Counted from the stretch's first letter, positions 24,821-38,900 are shown. The stretch: 64,000 nucleotides of DNA from Enoplolaimus lenunculus (GCA_030248215.1 JASANG010003338.1:62001-126000), one strand, 5' to 3'. Program-made: numbers and translations. Notes: generated from the letters alone by a model not told the origin.

Positions 24821-26190
24821 AATCGTGCTTATACTATTGTGTATAAAACAGAAAAATAAACAGCGTAGAACAGCAATTGACACTATATAATTTTTGTCGA
24901 GATGCTGTTGGGGGGAAGCCCCGGCCGGGGTGGCCCCCTCATGAGTCCGTCATTGCTTTATTGTATATAAAGAATATTCCAGCTTTAATATATAGATATA
25001 TAACTATGGTAAACACTTATGAAAAGGTTCATTTATATACGTTTTACAGTTACTTAGAGGCGTGCAATGCCCATTGCTAGTCTTAAACACTGTAAACGTT
25101 GAATGTTTGGAACAGTGGGCGAACCGTAAAGAAAAACCGCTACCAGATCTTCTACCGAAGCCGACCTTACAAAAATATCCATTACGCAAACTTTTAAATC
25201 GATATATGACTGAAAACATAGCAAACAAGAATAGCAAATCTGTCTAGTAATCTAAAAATCTGACGGCAAACCTGAAACTGAAGGCGAAGTGAAGCATTGA
25301 CCGCGGTTACCATCAGGTAAGTGCAAAATATACGAAAAGTTGTAAACCTAGCACTAGTTCTAATAGATCATTAACTTTTCTAAGATTATAAAGTTTGAGG
25401 AATAGTTTTGCAGACTTTAAGGCCAAGTGTTTCCGTTTAATTTCACAAAAACTTAGGGTACCTTTAAATATTGACTGCTGTGCATTTCAAGGTAAAGTTC
25501 ACCTTAACCGGTTGAAACAAAAACCGCCGAAGTTTTAAAATGCGTCTGGCCTCTCGTTCACTTTTGAGTTTGGGGGTCCCCACCTGGAATTCTGGGGGAG
25601 CAACTACCCATGTCTGCTCCGGCACTCATTTAGCGGGATAATTTTTTTAATCTACTCCGGCCAAACTCCAAAACTGTGATGACTCCTCCATTTTTGATTT
25701 CGCTGCTGCAATATGCTTCACACCATTAGAAAACGTTTCCGGTCCGCGTCATTGTCGTAGTAGAACTTTACCTGGTGTATGGCGCACACAAAATGCATTT
25801 AACGAATCTTATTTTTTGATTGTTATTCAACGATATATACTATAATGCATACAAATTTTGGCACATTTATATTTTAACAAAGTTCATTTTATATGTAGAG
25901 AAATTATTTCGAAAAACCATAGCTAGTGGACTGGCGTAACAATTTAATATGTTCAATAAGCGAAATTTCCACATATTTCTCGCGTAGCTGAAGTCGTATT
26001 CGGAATTGCCGTGCGGATCCGAAACAAATTCGGCCAAACCTAGACTGATTGCTCGAAATGGAATACGTTTAGTTTTAGGTCGCGCTTTCTCGCCAAAGAT
26101 TGTTCATTGAACTAGAGTTTAAAACTTTCAGCAAATTCAAGACATGTAAGGTCGTGCGGTCTTATGGGTAATTTATACAAGTGTTATATT
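24821..26190. other. Intergenic, no gene recognised
   Basis: A strong GC hairpin (GGGGAAGCCCCGGCCGGGG) lies near 24911. Otherwise only short frames (60-77 codons) occur on both strands, with no domain signature. Confidence 0.45.
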
Positions 26191-26194
26191 AGTG

Positions 26195-26760
26195 TCAAGT
26201 AGGTGTACCAATTGAGCACGGCTATATTCGAACCAGCGATCTTTGGCTAACCATGCCAACGCTCTTATTAACTGTACGCTGTGTACTGCGTAGCTACTAT
26301 GTGATGTACTGCGTAGCTACTATGCGATGTGTATCACGTGTTGACTTTTTTATGTGTGCTATGTATTCGGGTATTCCGTCGTGCAATACCCGACACCCTC
26401 TATTTCCGAGGAAGTCGTCCCCTGACCGTCACACCTTTTTATGGCCTCACATCGCGGCTGTATGTCCTTGCGGTCCCATCGTGGTCACCACGTAAGGTAG
26501 TTTATGTTAGTGCGAAGTAGTTGAAACAATGGACCACGGCTGGATTCGAACCAGCGACCTGTGGCACTGTTTCAACTACTTTTGCTAGCTATTATATATA
26601 TCCGTTGTTACTACGTTTGTGTACTACGTACGTGTTGGCTGTTTTATGGGGTATTTTATATTCGGGTATTCCATCGTTCGTGCAATACCAGACAATGCAA
26701 CACGTTTATTGGTTCAAACAGGGTGGCATCGAAGCTACAATATGACCGATTCCGAATCCC
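26195..26760 (-). repeat. Two tRNA-derived SINE copies in tandem, reverse orientation
   Basis: The segments 26195-26507 and 26508-26760 share GCACGGCT, GGATTCGAACCAGCGA and GGGTATTCC...TGCAATACC in the same order. Read on the minus strand, the second copy has a perfect tRNA T-arm, GCTGGTTCGAATCCAGC. The first copy also carries an internal duplication (TACTGCGTAGCTACTATG twice at 26286-26325). Long overlapping plus-strand frames here are not genes. Confidence 0.7.
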
Positions 26761-26788
26761 ATTCTGAACCCATTGTGAATTTGCTGAT

Positions 26789-26992
26789 TACGAATCAAAG
26801 TTAAAACGACCATTTGACATCACGATTTTAGAAATTATAATTATAGGCAGGTAAGCGAACTTGTGCTCATATGGATTTTGAAATATCGAATACGAATCAA
26901 AGTTAAAACGACCATTTTACAACACGATTTTAGAAATTATAATTATAGGCAGGTAAGCGAACTTGTGCTCATATGGATTTTGAAATAACGAA
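26789..26992. repeat. 102-bp tandem duplication
   Basis: Copies at 26789-26890 and 26891-26992 start TACGAATCAAAGTTAAAACG and share TTATAATTATAGGCAGGTAAGCG. They differ at only a few positions, so the duplication is recent. Non-coding. Confidence 0.85.
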
Positions 26993-27224
26993 ACTCGAAT
27001 TCATTGAACTATATATTCAAATCCACAAAAATCACCAACTGCTTGTACGTATTGAAAGATTCTGAAAAATGTTTCAGTATGTTTAAACGCAATTTTCATA
27101 AAACACACAGCTGTTTTCGATCCTTGCTAGATTCCTGAAATCGAATCCAAACTTTTGTTGCCGCGGTTTTAGGGGCAAAAAGTACAGCCGATGCTGGCAA
27201 AACATTTTAGGAATGAATGTTCAC

Positions 27225-27415
27225 AAACTGTCAGTCAAGGTAGGATCGATCGGGACTTGAGACTTTTATAGTAAGCAGCTGGAGAAGCAGTTTAATTATG
27301 GGGTGACCCGAACTCTTAAATCTAAGTATCATTTAGAGTACGATCTGCCACTGCGCCATGCGACCCGCCTCTTCAACTTCTTCCAACATCGACTATGCAT
27401 GTCGACACATTTGTG
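27225..27415 (-). repeat. tRNA-derived SINE (same family as 231-467)
   Basis: In reverse complement it reads GTCGAC, then GGCGGGTCGCATGGCGCAGTG, GAGTTCGGGTC, CAGCTGCTTAC and CTACCTTGACTGACA, in the same order as 231-467. The A- and B-boxes are present but the tRNA fold is not. Confidence 0.7.
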
Positions 27416-27439
27416 TGTTGCCGGCTAGCATGCATATTA

Positions 27440-28200
27440 TAGAGTGCAATGCACTGTTAAAGCTAACGGTCTGCGCAACTCCTGTTTGAAATTTTGCCCA
27501 AAGTTTATGGCCACACCGGGAATTCAATCCAGGCCATTTTGCATTCGAGTGAAGCATGTCACTGCTACACCATGCAATCAGGGTGCAACCGGAATTCCGG
27601 TTCCGGTTCCGGCATTTTTTCACCTTCCGGTTCCGGTAAATTTTTACCGGATTTAAAAATTCCGGTATTATAATTTGGCCGTTTTCTTAACATTGCTAAT
27701 TTTTAAGAATCTCTTTTGAAAGCCACTTGTACTCCGAATATAAGCCATTGATGGTGGATTTCACTTCAGTCGATGATGAAAATCTAAAATACAACAAATA
27801 AAATAAATACCTATGTTCGACTAAGGTTATTTCACAAATAATAGAGCAAAAAATAAGATTAAAATGAAATTTTTGGTGAAATGCATTTTTCATTTTCCGG
27901 TTCCGGTTCCGGTTCCGGTAAAATTTTCAAATTCCGGTTCCGGTTCCGGTAAATTGTAATTCCGGTTGCACCCTGCATGCAATCATTGCAACAACTTGAT
28001 ATGTACATAGGCGGTCGTCGCGGAGTGCGAATCCAAGATCCCTGAAGCCATGGGCTTCCTTTTTGCGCTGCCCGTTTCTGTGGGAAATCCATGTTGGAAC
28101 TACACGATCTTTTTCTCCTGTTAGAAGTTTTGCCCAAAATTAAGGACCATCCTCAGTCCTCTTGTATTTGAGTCAAGCATGCTGCCACTACACCATATGG
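27440..28200 (-). repeat. Second SINE family, two copies, one split by a MITE
   Basis: TTTTGCCCAAA, then GTGAAGCATG/GTCAAGCATG, then ACTGCTACACCAT/CCACTACACCAT occur at 27491-27575 and again at 28128-28200. On the minus strand these read ATGGTGTAG, an A-box-like start, with GGATTGAATTCCC as B-box. The first copy is split by the hAT-type MITE at 27579-27975 and continues from 27976. Confidence 0.6.
27579..27975. mobile_element. hAT-type MITE (family H1) with perfect 8-bp target duplication
   Basis: The element begins CAGGGTGCAACCGGAATTCC and ends GGAATTACAATT-type sequence leading into CCGGTTGCACCCTG, terminal inverted repeats starting CAGGGTGCAACCGG. It is flanked by identical CATGCAAT octamers at 27571-27578 and 27976-27983, the hallmark of hAT transposition. 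Both ends carry GGTTCC iterations. No transposase is encoded, so it depends on an autonomous relative. It lies inside a SINE, which gives the order of insertion. Confidence 0.9.
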
Positions 28201-28796
28201 TCTTTGAACAACTTCCTATACCGGTATATACATGCACACATGTATGATAATTTTTGCTTTACATACACGTGCTTTACGTACTACATGTGCACAAATCCGG
28301 TACCACTCTGGTGCGCCCGGTCAAACATTCTGATATGCTTACCGTAACTACGCACTTGTGAACTATAGGCACTTTCTGTGGTGCCATGAATTGTTTCCTT
28401 GGTTTATTTTATGTTTGTGTTTGTCTAACATTCTTCATTATAACGTTTCCAATTGTCTACTGCTAAAACTTGTAACAAGTTTCTTAGTTTGCAAAAGTAG
28501 ATTCGAATCACGGCTGAGACAAGGATTTATGAAGTCGCACGGTTGTCTTCGCTCCTTAACATCCTATATACCAATGTGTGGTTCACCTAGATTGTTAAAA
28601 GCTTCTGTTTATTTTATCGTTGCACGCCACGCAATGTATTTGTATGATTTATTTTGGAGGCAACCATGTTTTTGCTGCGTCGAAGTTGTAGTAGTACGTA
28701 TGCTTTGCTTCCTTTAAGCTGACATTAAAAGGATACTGCGTATATACAGTATTACATATAATACATAATAAAATACAGCTTGCATCGTGATTACGT

Positions 28797-29951
28797 ATGT
28801 TGGAAAGTTTGGCTGCATGGGTGCTCAATACGTATATTGGGGAGTATTTGGAAGACCTCAATACGGAGCAGCTCTCGATAGGATTGCTGCAAGGTATGCA
28901 TATGCATTTAGATTTGTTCATTTTACAAGCCTTAATTATTGCATAGTTTCGTCTAGGTAGGATCTCAAGGTTAGGTTTACGTGTATACCGGACAGTAATA
29001 GACCAATGCTACTCTCTTGTAATCGCCGAAAATAAACCATCGAAGGTATATTGCGCTTGCGTGGATTATGAAAATTAAAATTCAGCAGATGGAGTAAATA
29101 CCTATCTTCAACTAGGGTTATTTCTTCACCAATGATATTGCAAAAAAGAAAATTAAAACTAAATTTTCGGTGGCATGACTGTTTCATTGTCCGGTTCCGG
29201 TCCCGTTTTCAAATTCCGGATCCGGTAAACTATTTCCGGTTGCACTCTGGTACCCTGGTAGCAAGCCCACTTATCGTTTTTATTTTTAGGTGATTGCAAA
29301 CAGCATTTGTTAGATTTTTAGGTCAAATCCAACTTGAAAACGTTCCTCTGAAGAAATCTGCGCTCAGGAAGTTTGATATACCGATCAAAATAAAATCAGG
29401 TAATGTAAGATCGACGAGAGAATGATATATCGACAGTTTGTTGGTTTTACGACAGCGGTATGTAAAGGCATTTTCTGACCACTTTAAACATAACGTAGTC
29501 CTGTTCATTGTTTTAATCCCAGGATCCAGTGCCTGCCCCATTGCCGGGGGAAAACCATATGTAAAAACCTGAATAACGTAGAAACAAGCATAACGCAGTC
29601 TTGTTCATTGCTTTTATGTTGGTTTGGCCTGAGTACAAACTTGTTCAGCGTATAATGTATGTGGGCATATACAGGTCGATATTAAGTTTACTGGATCTTT
29701 AGTTGCGTTCAATTTATGTAAAAATTTATGTTGTCTTTTTACATTACTGTTCTTTGCATCCTAACTATGTGGACGCAGGAACAATAAATCGTATTGATCT
29801 ACAATATTTGTTCTATCCTTAAAACGGTTTCTTTTCTTCAGGTGTGCTTGGCAGCCTTACGCTAAGTATACCAATCACACGGCTGAGGAGTGAACCATGG
29901 ACAGTCGTAATTAGCGATTTGTTTGTTATTTTGGAGCCTTGTCCGCACCAG
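28797..29951 (+). CDS. VPS13D: VPS13D exons 1-3: Chorein_N domain
   Basis: Exon 1 is 28797-28893 (ATG at 28797), exon 2 is 29322-29399 and exon 3 is 29842-29951. Residues 1-95 read [42 protein letters not shown] and [15 protein letters not shown], the Chorein_N fold that caps the groove and faces the donor membrane in VPS13/ATG2 proteins. Donors are GTATGC, GTAATG and GTATAA, with phases 1, 1 and 0. The ATG is the natural start because it matches the family's MLE beginning. Confidence 0.93.
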
Positions 29952-32900
29952 GTATAAATATTATTGTTAAGTTTATCATTTTTAAGTTTTTAATATATGT
30001 ATATATGTAGAATAATAATTATAAATATAACTTAGAATCTCTGAAGTAAACATGAATATTTCTGTAGAAGTTTTTATAGTTTGTAATTATATTATTATAT
30101 CTTTGAAACTAGTTGTTGTAATTATATCTTTGATTGCAATGTTTACGTTTTATGTACGTTTGAACGCTTCTAGTATGATTTTGGTTTTGACGAACAGTAC
30201 AAGCAATCTAGAAAACAACAACAGTTGGAAACGTTGGAAGCCATTCATATGGTTGGTTGCCATGTTTGTTTTGCACTTTAGTTGTAAAACTAAAACTATT
30301 TGTACTTGATTGTGGCGGACGGACTTTGCTTTTTCTTCTTTGAGTAATTTTTCTTGGTAAACGACGTGACTGCATGTACTAATTCAAAACAACCGTCAGC
30401 TGTACTGGGGAATTGAGAAGAGTGAGGGTTGTTTTGATCATTAATATTGATTACTGATTATTCTTGGTCGTTAGCGATTTTCTTAATATTATGAATTAAT
30501 TTGTTACGTTTATTCCAGTTCGTATATTCAATTTAAAGTGTTTGAATTGCATGACCGGTTATGGTTGTGCTCATGTATATGTATGTGCTTTAGCGTCAAC
30601 TGTGCGAAGGCCGATTAAATAGTTCGGATTACGATTCAACTGGCAGATCTAATTCGTGGTTGTCATATGGAGCATCTCTAGTGACAACTATTGTTGAAAA
30701 TATTCAGGTAATTTTAAGTATAACTTAACGGAGACAGCGCCATATTGAAAAGTAGACTTTTATTTTCTTTTTTATATTTGCTAATGAAATGATTGAAATG
30801 GAATCGGTGATGGCAGTAAATTTCTAGTTTGAGTTGGAATTTTGTATTATTTATATAACCTACTTTCTTTGCAATAGCACATATTGCTCTATTGGGCGGT
30901 ATGCTTAACATACCTTACTTCTATTTAAAATGTGAAATGTGAAACCCAGGCTGTTTTTAGGTGTCTTAATCAAGTTAATACTATGTATTGTGCCGTACAA
31001 TTTTCAGGAGTCTTTTTACGAAGTATTCATACACTTAAGTTGTGTTTTGTAGTTATGTATTTTCAGCTCATAATTAATAACGTACACATTCGAATTGAAG
31101 ATGACTATACACTGGGTTTAGGGAAATATATGTCGTATGGTTTGAGAATTGAACATTTGTCGGTACAGAGCACAAACGAGAAATGGGTGAGTAATGCGTT
31201 ACATGTTACACGCGTTTCATATTTTTGCTATTAATGTAGCTATACAGATCTGTGTTCGTTTACAAACTTTTTATACTTTACTGAACTCTCACGTGGAAAC
31301 ACATACTCAATTGTTTACATGTATTCTAGTTTCCTTTTTATTGTTTTCAGAGTCCGGGTTTTGTGCATCGGGATCCCGATAGCAATTTGTACAAACTGAT
31401 GCAAATTGATGGTGTCTCTTTGTATTGGGATGAGTATTCTTCCGATTTTTCAGTTACCACGACTAGTAGCTTGACAACATCTGATGTTCGGCAAAGTCAC
31501 GTGAGTGCATTGTTTTCTATAACTTCCATTTCGTTACTCCGTGAAAACTAATATATTTACATTTATACATCCGTTAAAGCGTGTTGAGGTTTATTTATTG
31601 AATGTTTGAATCATTGATCAACAGGAGCGTAGACAGGATTTCGTTTTGGAGCAGGATAACGAACCTCATTGCAAAAGTTTCTTTGTAAGCCAGCGAGCGA
31701 GCATAGAGTGCGAGAAAATTTGGTGTGGACCTTTCAAATCCCGGAGGTTAGTAGAACCTTCAAGGGTTACTTTATTCGTCTTCATAAAATTGGAAACGGG
31801 GATATATTCCTCTTATCCCTCCCTTGTATAAACCCTTTGTAGCCAAGTAACCGTTTTGGTATGATTGGTGATATGTTTTATGAAGCATTTGAAATTCGTT
31901 CATTCCTTGAATAATTCGATTCATACTGGGTGTGAGATTGACGTGATTCTGTTATAATTGGTGTGGAATAGAAAGATATAATCTGTTTTGTTGGTAGTTA
32001 TAATCCATTGCTTATGCAGATTAAGGCTGTCCATCGTTTGCTTTAGAATGCCAAATCAGAAACGCTTATTCTGGAGCCTGTTAATGCTAAAGTACGATTG
32101 GAACGGAATTCATCGAAACTGCCGCTGAAGGCAGTGACCCCACCAATACCACGCTTCAAGGTAGTTTATACAATTTTTTAATTGTGAAAATTTTTGTGTT
32201 TTGCTTTTAATCTGTTAGCACACTGTATAACTGTGGGCAGAAACTTCAAAAGCGCTGGTTTATTTGGTAAGTTAGAATATGTTGCCATGTTATACGTATT
32301 GCCAAAAGTTTTGATTAGCCAAAACTATACAATTACGTGCGGTTTAGGTGACCGTTATGGTGAATTTTTTTGTTTTAGATTAACATAGAGTTCGAATGTG
32401 TGCACGTAAATATAGAAAAACATCAATTGGTCGCTGGGCAAGCGATTTGTCGTGAATGGGCGCGATTTGACCGGGCACGCGAATTTCGAAAATGGCGGCC
32501 CAGGTCGTCTCCTCGTGTAAGGTGAGAGTTTAGTAGCTCTAGCTTGACAATTTCTGTGTGATGTTTTGCAGGTTTGTTTTGCAGGTTTAAAGTTAAACAA
32601 GTAAAGGTTTGAAATCTGGATGAATGACTGTGTAATTTTTGTTTTATAGTATGCTGTTAGATTTGAGATTGAAAAATCAATTTTTAGCTAGGCATATTTA
32701 CTTAGAATTTGTCACTGTTTGGACTGCTACGCTTTGCGAACACCCAAAATTTTATTAAGAACGCAAATACACGCAAGTTGTTTGTCGTAAAAGCGTTTAT
32801 CTTGGCAGTCTTTTCATTGTGAAGGTTCAAAGTGACGTTATATTATTTTATAGTGCGACTTGTAATGTTTTGTCATTCATGTGTTTCTGTTGTAAACTAT

Positions 32901-35900
32901 ACCATGTTTTTTATTTTTCAGTCCTCGCAAATGGTGGAAATTTGCAATTACATGTCATATTGAAGCAATAAGACAACGTAATGAAGAGCATACATGGTCG
33001 TATGCTGTTCGACACGCACGTAATGCAAATGCGTATGTGACTACGTATGTGCTTAAATTAACCGACGGAGGAACAACTAGTGGCGGCGGGATGAATCGAG
33101 CAAACATTGCTTTGCTGTCGCAACTAGAACGCGAATATTCCTACACAATTTTGCGGTCGCTCAGAGAGGTATGGTATTTTCGTACTTGTTTAATTTCTCC
33201 ACACAAAATTGGCTTAGGTTAGGGTTAGGAAGTATTTTTGGGTTTGATGTTACGGTTGCGGTTCGGATGTTTCAAAATTTTGCAGATGCGTATGCGGGTT
33301 TCTGGTTTTCACCTCCGCGAATGTGGATGGTAATTTCTTCAAATTGTTTCCAAGATTTCAAATTTGTTCCTTCATGAATTCACAGGTTTGATTGTACAAG
33401 ACGAAAATGAGTTTGAACTTTTAATATTACTAGTCATCGCAATCCGCTCAGCAAGGTTCAACGCTGCTTAATGCTTTCTTGTGCAAAATTTGTAAAATTA
33501 GTAATGCAAACAAGTTCAACTACTAAGCAGCCGGTTGCGTTGTGGATTAGGAGAGAGCAGTGGTGAGATACATGATGACTGGGTTCACATCCCGCCCCTT
33601 GAAACAGATTTGGTGCTAGTCTAAGAAAGGGTTAATTGTTTCTATTTTTAATTTGAGATTTAGTGAAAACATAGGCAACATTCTAACATTAGTATTTGAT
33701 ATTATTTTTTGCAGATACAAACATCCGCAAGATCCCTAAGATTAGTATTTGATTTAGGCTAAGGCTTAGGAAAATAATAAGCGATATGGGAGTGGGAAAC
33801 ATTTTTCTTCAATCAAATTAACACTATTATTGGTGGGGCAGTAAACAAGTACCGGTGTTTTCGGTGGTTTCTATGGAAGGAACGCATACAGATTTTGCGT
33901 TGGAGGACTTGGTAGAAATAATGGAGTACGTGCGTCTGGGATGGTTTATTGCCATTTATGTTAATTATTCAGAATTCTATTTTTTATTCGCAGAAAACAC
34001 TAAATTGAATGCGTTTGAATAGCAAGCTTGTATATATTAGAAACAGCCGACTTTAGGTTCATTTACTATTGTTTTGGTTTACAGACAGTGTATACAACAG
34101 GCTGTCAAGCGAAGTTTTGCGACTTCTAGTGCATCATTTATTACAAAAACATGAATGTTTAAAGGTTGCTGTTGCGAAAATCAAACGAGATGGTCTAGTA
34201 GTTTCGGCTTTGACATCTTCACCTGCAAAAAGTAAGCCTCAACAATCTGCTGATAGCGAGAGCACAAACCAAGAGACACAGCAGACGACAATTCCTGAAC
34301 CAGGTTTTTTATCGTCGTGGCTTTATTCGTGGTACTACAGTGGCAGTGCGGCGGCGTCTAGTTCGACACAGTCTTCGCCTTCACGAAGTCAGTCGTTTTT
34401 CGTCGACCCTACAGCGAGCAAAGTTCGCGAATCATTGGGTACATGTGTTGATGATGATGATAATGACCTTGATGTTGTTGTGGTTGATACCGATGGCCAA
34501 CACGATGTAAGTTGGTGTCTGTGGACACTTCCCCTGCCGCATGTGTTGGCTTAGTGTAGGGAAATGCTTGCCTATGCCTAAGCTATTGTGTAAGAATAAG
34601 CATAAACCTAACGTTCTTGAGAAAGTGTACAAGAATCTTGGTAGTCGATGAAAAAATCAATACATGGAGCCTTTCTGCTGAATGTTAAGACGAAGGCCTA
34701 ACAGGGTTTTGAAATAACGGCGTTGAAGACGAACAATGCCTCAGACGTAATCAGAAAATGAAAAATAAAGCGCTACCGAACAGTAAACCCAATGTGATTA
34801 TACTATTGGTTTGATTTTAAAATCTTGGCAGTGTTTTTGGTCTGTGCTTGACCACATTTTTTATTTATGAAATGTCTAACGGAGACATACCATTTCGGTC
34901 TTTATTATCCATATTTAACAAAGCAATTTGTTAGATGATGTAAACACAATATACGCTTGGGGTTTAATAATACACTGTGTTATCACAAAGAATTTTTACT
35001 GCATATTGCTGGGCATTCGCTGGGTCACGGCGGAGGGGGGAATTAACCGGATGGCCCTGGTTCGCAACCGGTGGGAAATTTCTGTGTGTGGGAGGGTTGT
35101 AGAGTTTTTAATAAAGCGTCAGTTGCACTAGCCAGTGTTTAGTTACGCCTACAAATAATCACATAGTCAAAAACAACCATATAAATAATAAACACATTAA
35201 ACATATAGGACATATGATCAAGAGGAAAGTGTATGTCCAGTTCACACTGAGGATGTTTTTTTCCAATATTGCAAGGAACGTGAAATTAATCGCGGGGAGC
35301 AATATTGAGTGGGGGGGGTAACCGGGGGAAATCGTATGTAGAGGGCGGCTTTTGGTAAGTGGGTGGGCACCCCCACCCCTTAGTAGCAAACCCACAGTAT
35401 TGCTGCAAATATTACTTGATACCAGTAGTAATGATTGGATCTCATTGCAGAAACCTTTTACTGGTAGCGAAGCACTTCCTCCGTTATTAAACGAAAAAGA
35501 GTTAAAGCAAGACTTGGCGCCGTTTGAGACTGAAATACTTGATGTTATATCGGACAGTGTGGATGACGAAACTTTTCTTCGACGGGATAACTTATTCGCA
35601 ACTTTCCATTTTTCCATGGATGAAGTGCGAGTTAAATTAGTCGAAAAGTGTACCGTAAAGGATTTTTGCGGTTAGTGTTACTGTGGTTATTTAAAGGTTA
35701 ACTTGCTGATTTTTGAGCAGTTTTAACAGATAGATAGATGGTCGTGTTTTCTTTGGTGGTGCCAGTTATAAGTTTGTTGTTTAATGCCAGACGAAGTAAA
35801 AATCCGTATGCAGCATTGTGTTTGATTAGCGGAGCTAATTCACGGAAAGGTCTAACATTAATCCTTAGTCATGACATGGTTTCAGATCGATTGTTTCAAT

Positions 35901-38900
35901 TCTACCTGCAGCCAGATTTTTTATGGTAGCTAGCATAGCGGTCATTATATCGTTTTTAGACAAGTAATCTCCGTTAACGGTTTGTTGTTTATAGTGAGAA
36001 ATAATATTTGAATTTTTCGAGAATACTTGCGTGTCTTGGAATGCTTGCTCGTATCACTAGCTGCACACATGGCTAGCTTTAATAACCTATCTTGTTTTCA
36101 GGAACCAAAGTCGAATCTCAGATTTCCAATAAACAAGATTTACAATCTGACAGCGATATTTTAGTTCCGTTGGAATGCGGCTGTTTGTCGGTTGCCATGA
36201 GTTTGGATATAAGTCCACGTCACAACACAATGAAGTTTGATATGACGTTGGGTGGTATCGAATTGAGGTGATATTATGTTGTGATGCTATGCTTGAAGTC
36301 AAAATATATTTATGTGTAGCAATGAATGTTATACGACGCACAGCTAGTGCATTACAATCTTACGGGTTTAGAAATGGTAATTTTGACACTGTTTTTATGG
36401 TTTTGCTTTAGTTTCTGCTTAGTCACTTAACGGAAACGTAGACCGACTGATTTTTTATCTAACAGAGATATCAGGTGGTAGCTCGATGACTATATTTAAT
36501 AATGATGGTATGTTTGAAATTTATTGCAGCTAAAGTACATTAATGCGGTAGGCTAAACTGCTATTCATTTTGCATATCTTCATTAAATATTTTAATGTAT
36601 AATTAAACGGTTTCAGATCGGATTGGTTGAAATCAACTCAGTATCACAATATGTTGTGGAAGGGTGCGAAATTTGAAAGTCAATCATCGGCGGCTAGCAG
36701 TAGTTGGATGCAGAAAGATCTCCACGAAACAGACAACACTGCATGCTCTTCATTGTCTTCAGTCTCGTTTTTACTGCATTGCGCCTATGAGCGTCGAGCT
36801 CCAAAATTGGCAAGCTATCATCGATTGTTAGTGGAGCTGACGCCGGTCAATATCCTGTATCATTATAGCGTTGTAGATGCGGCGACACACTTTTTTGAGG
36901 TAAATATTTTTACGTGTCTAGGATTTGTTAGTTTTAGCTTTTTGCAATAAATACCAAGTTAGTTGTAGCAGGAAATACGATTAGTTTGCGAAGTACTCGT
37001 GGTAAGATGCGTTTTGGTTTTTTAGTTGAACTGAACAATGAGCATAATTTGCGATTGCATTTACTGCATTTGCGGGATATATAATAGCTGTTCATTGTTG
37101 CTACATATAATCGACGCATTTGTATTATAACAGTGACGGCACCGAACAAAAAGCCGAATGCCTTGCGTCGGCTGTTTTAATCGAATTCGTAATAGTATGT
37201 TTACATGCGTGGGACACTTTATTTTGCAATTTTTTTATCAAGGATGTAATCAAAGATAAACATATGAATCCAATGACAGAAAGCGTCTCCGATTTAATTC
37301 GAAAACGCTGGTCACCTAAAGGAGATGTGTCTGATGAGGAGAATTCAAAGTTGGACGTAACAGAGCGTTTGACAGAGCTATTTAGGCGACAGCAGGAACT
37401 AAAGGAAAATCTCAGTTGTTTGGATGTTACTTTAGGTAAGCATGTGTTTTTGGGCTGTTGTACGTTTCGCTCCCACACGGGCGTAGGCTCCAGCTTTTGC
37501 TTATGTTGTGAAAGTGTCTTATGTGCATAAGCGTTTAGCTAAGCCTATGCCGAAGCCTTAATCTTAGATGTGGGGCTGGTGTACATGAGTTGAGGCAGGC
37601 AATGTTCTTTGTAATAGAATGACTTGTTACATTTATCAGCAGCGTTTGCTTTATAGTCGAATTTAACAACGTCTGGTTATACTTGGTCAAAGCAAATGTT
37701 CATGTTTTGGATTGGTTTCAGACCTTGCGGCTCCAACTATTCACGTGCCCGATTCACTTTCGTGCCCAAATTGCACAGTATTGTTTGATTTCGGTCGCCT
37801 ACTGTTTCGTACTGCGTCGAACAGACACAATGTCCCAGATATGCCACAGTCGGTTCCTGTATCAATGATTAGTCATGCGGAATCTGGAAGTCAGGCTTAT
37901 TATTCTGGAACAACTGAAGTACAACCGAGTTTTGAATTAAATTCTGAATCTGTCCGTGGTAGTTCGGACCAGCTGGAAAAAGGTAAAGCATCGTTTGTTG
38001 GAAATGCTTTCCGCTTTACCAGCCCGTCACAAATGAGCGATTTATCCGCGTTTTCAGAGGTTAGTTGCTTATTGGAATAAATAATCTAATAAGTCGTAGT
38101 TGGCGTTTAAGCTTAGTAAGTAATTGTTGTGAAATTCACTGAAGTTAGCCACCCGCGAGCCTGTTGCCATATGTCAATCGGGATATTCACTGAAGTTAGC
38201 CACCCGCGAGCCTATTGCCATATGTCAATCGGGATATTAAGTTCAGGGTGTGTTTACCGATGCACTCTGTGTAGATGAAATCTATGCGGACACAAAATGT
38301 TGTTGTTTAAATGTGTTGAATTATGTTTAAGTAATGTTGGCATTAATATGAGCATAACTTTTTACTTTGCAAGTTTTGAATTATAATTAGTTTTGATCAC
38401 TAACACCGGGGCCAAACTGTATAAGTAATGTGTTTGCTGTGTTTCTAGGATGAAAAATATGTCACACCACCGTCAACGCCGACTCTGACGTCTGATCCCA
38501 ATCTTTTAACAGTTGAATCGTGTCTGTATCATCGATATTACCTTGATCTGAAAGCAAGTATTTAGATATGTCTATTTTTGTATTGAAAAAACTGTTTTAT
38601 TAACCAAAATTTTATTAAAACAAGCTTTGTAATGTTCACTTTGCGATTTTATGCATCATAATGGCCTAAATAGTAGTTTACTGCTGTAATGTACTTTTTG
38701 TTTTTTTAGGATTTGCAAGTGCTGCTTAGCGAAACTCGTAATAACAGCGAAACTCCAGTAACTGACCCAATAATTCAGAAATTTACGATCAGTTTTCTGT
38801 GTTTAATTCAAAAGCTGGGCATCGAAAATGAAGATTTTCCAAATTTGAAGCTTGCTGGAAAAATGCCATCGTTGAGACTTCAGCTCAATGACACAAAGCT

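Noticed and set aside
26253-26804. Several overlapping plus-strand genes of 60-80 codons
   Set aside because: They lie in tandem SINE copies and overlap in different frames.
35159-35617. 152-codon minus-strand gene
   Set aside because: Largely antisense to VPS13D exon 12, which has clear homology and splice phase on the plus strand.
37125-37478. 117-codon minus-strand gene
   Set aside because: Antisense shadow of VPS13D exon 15.
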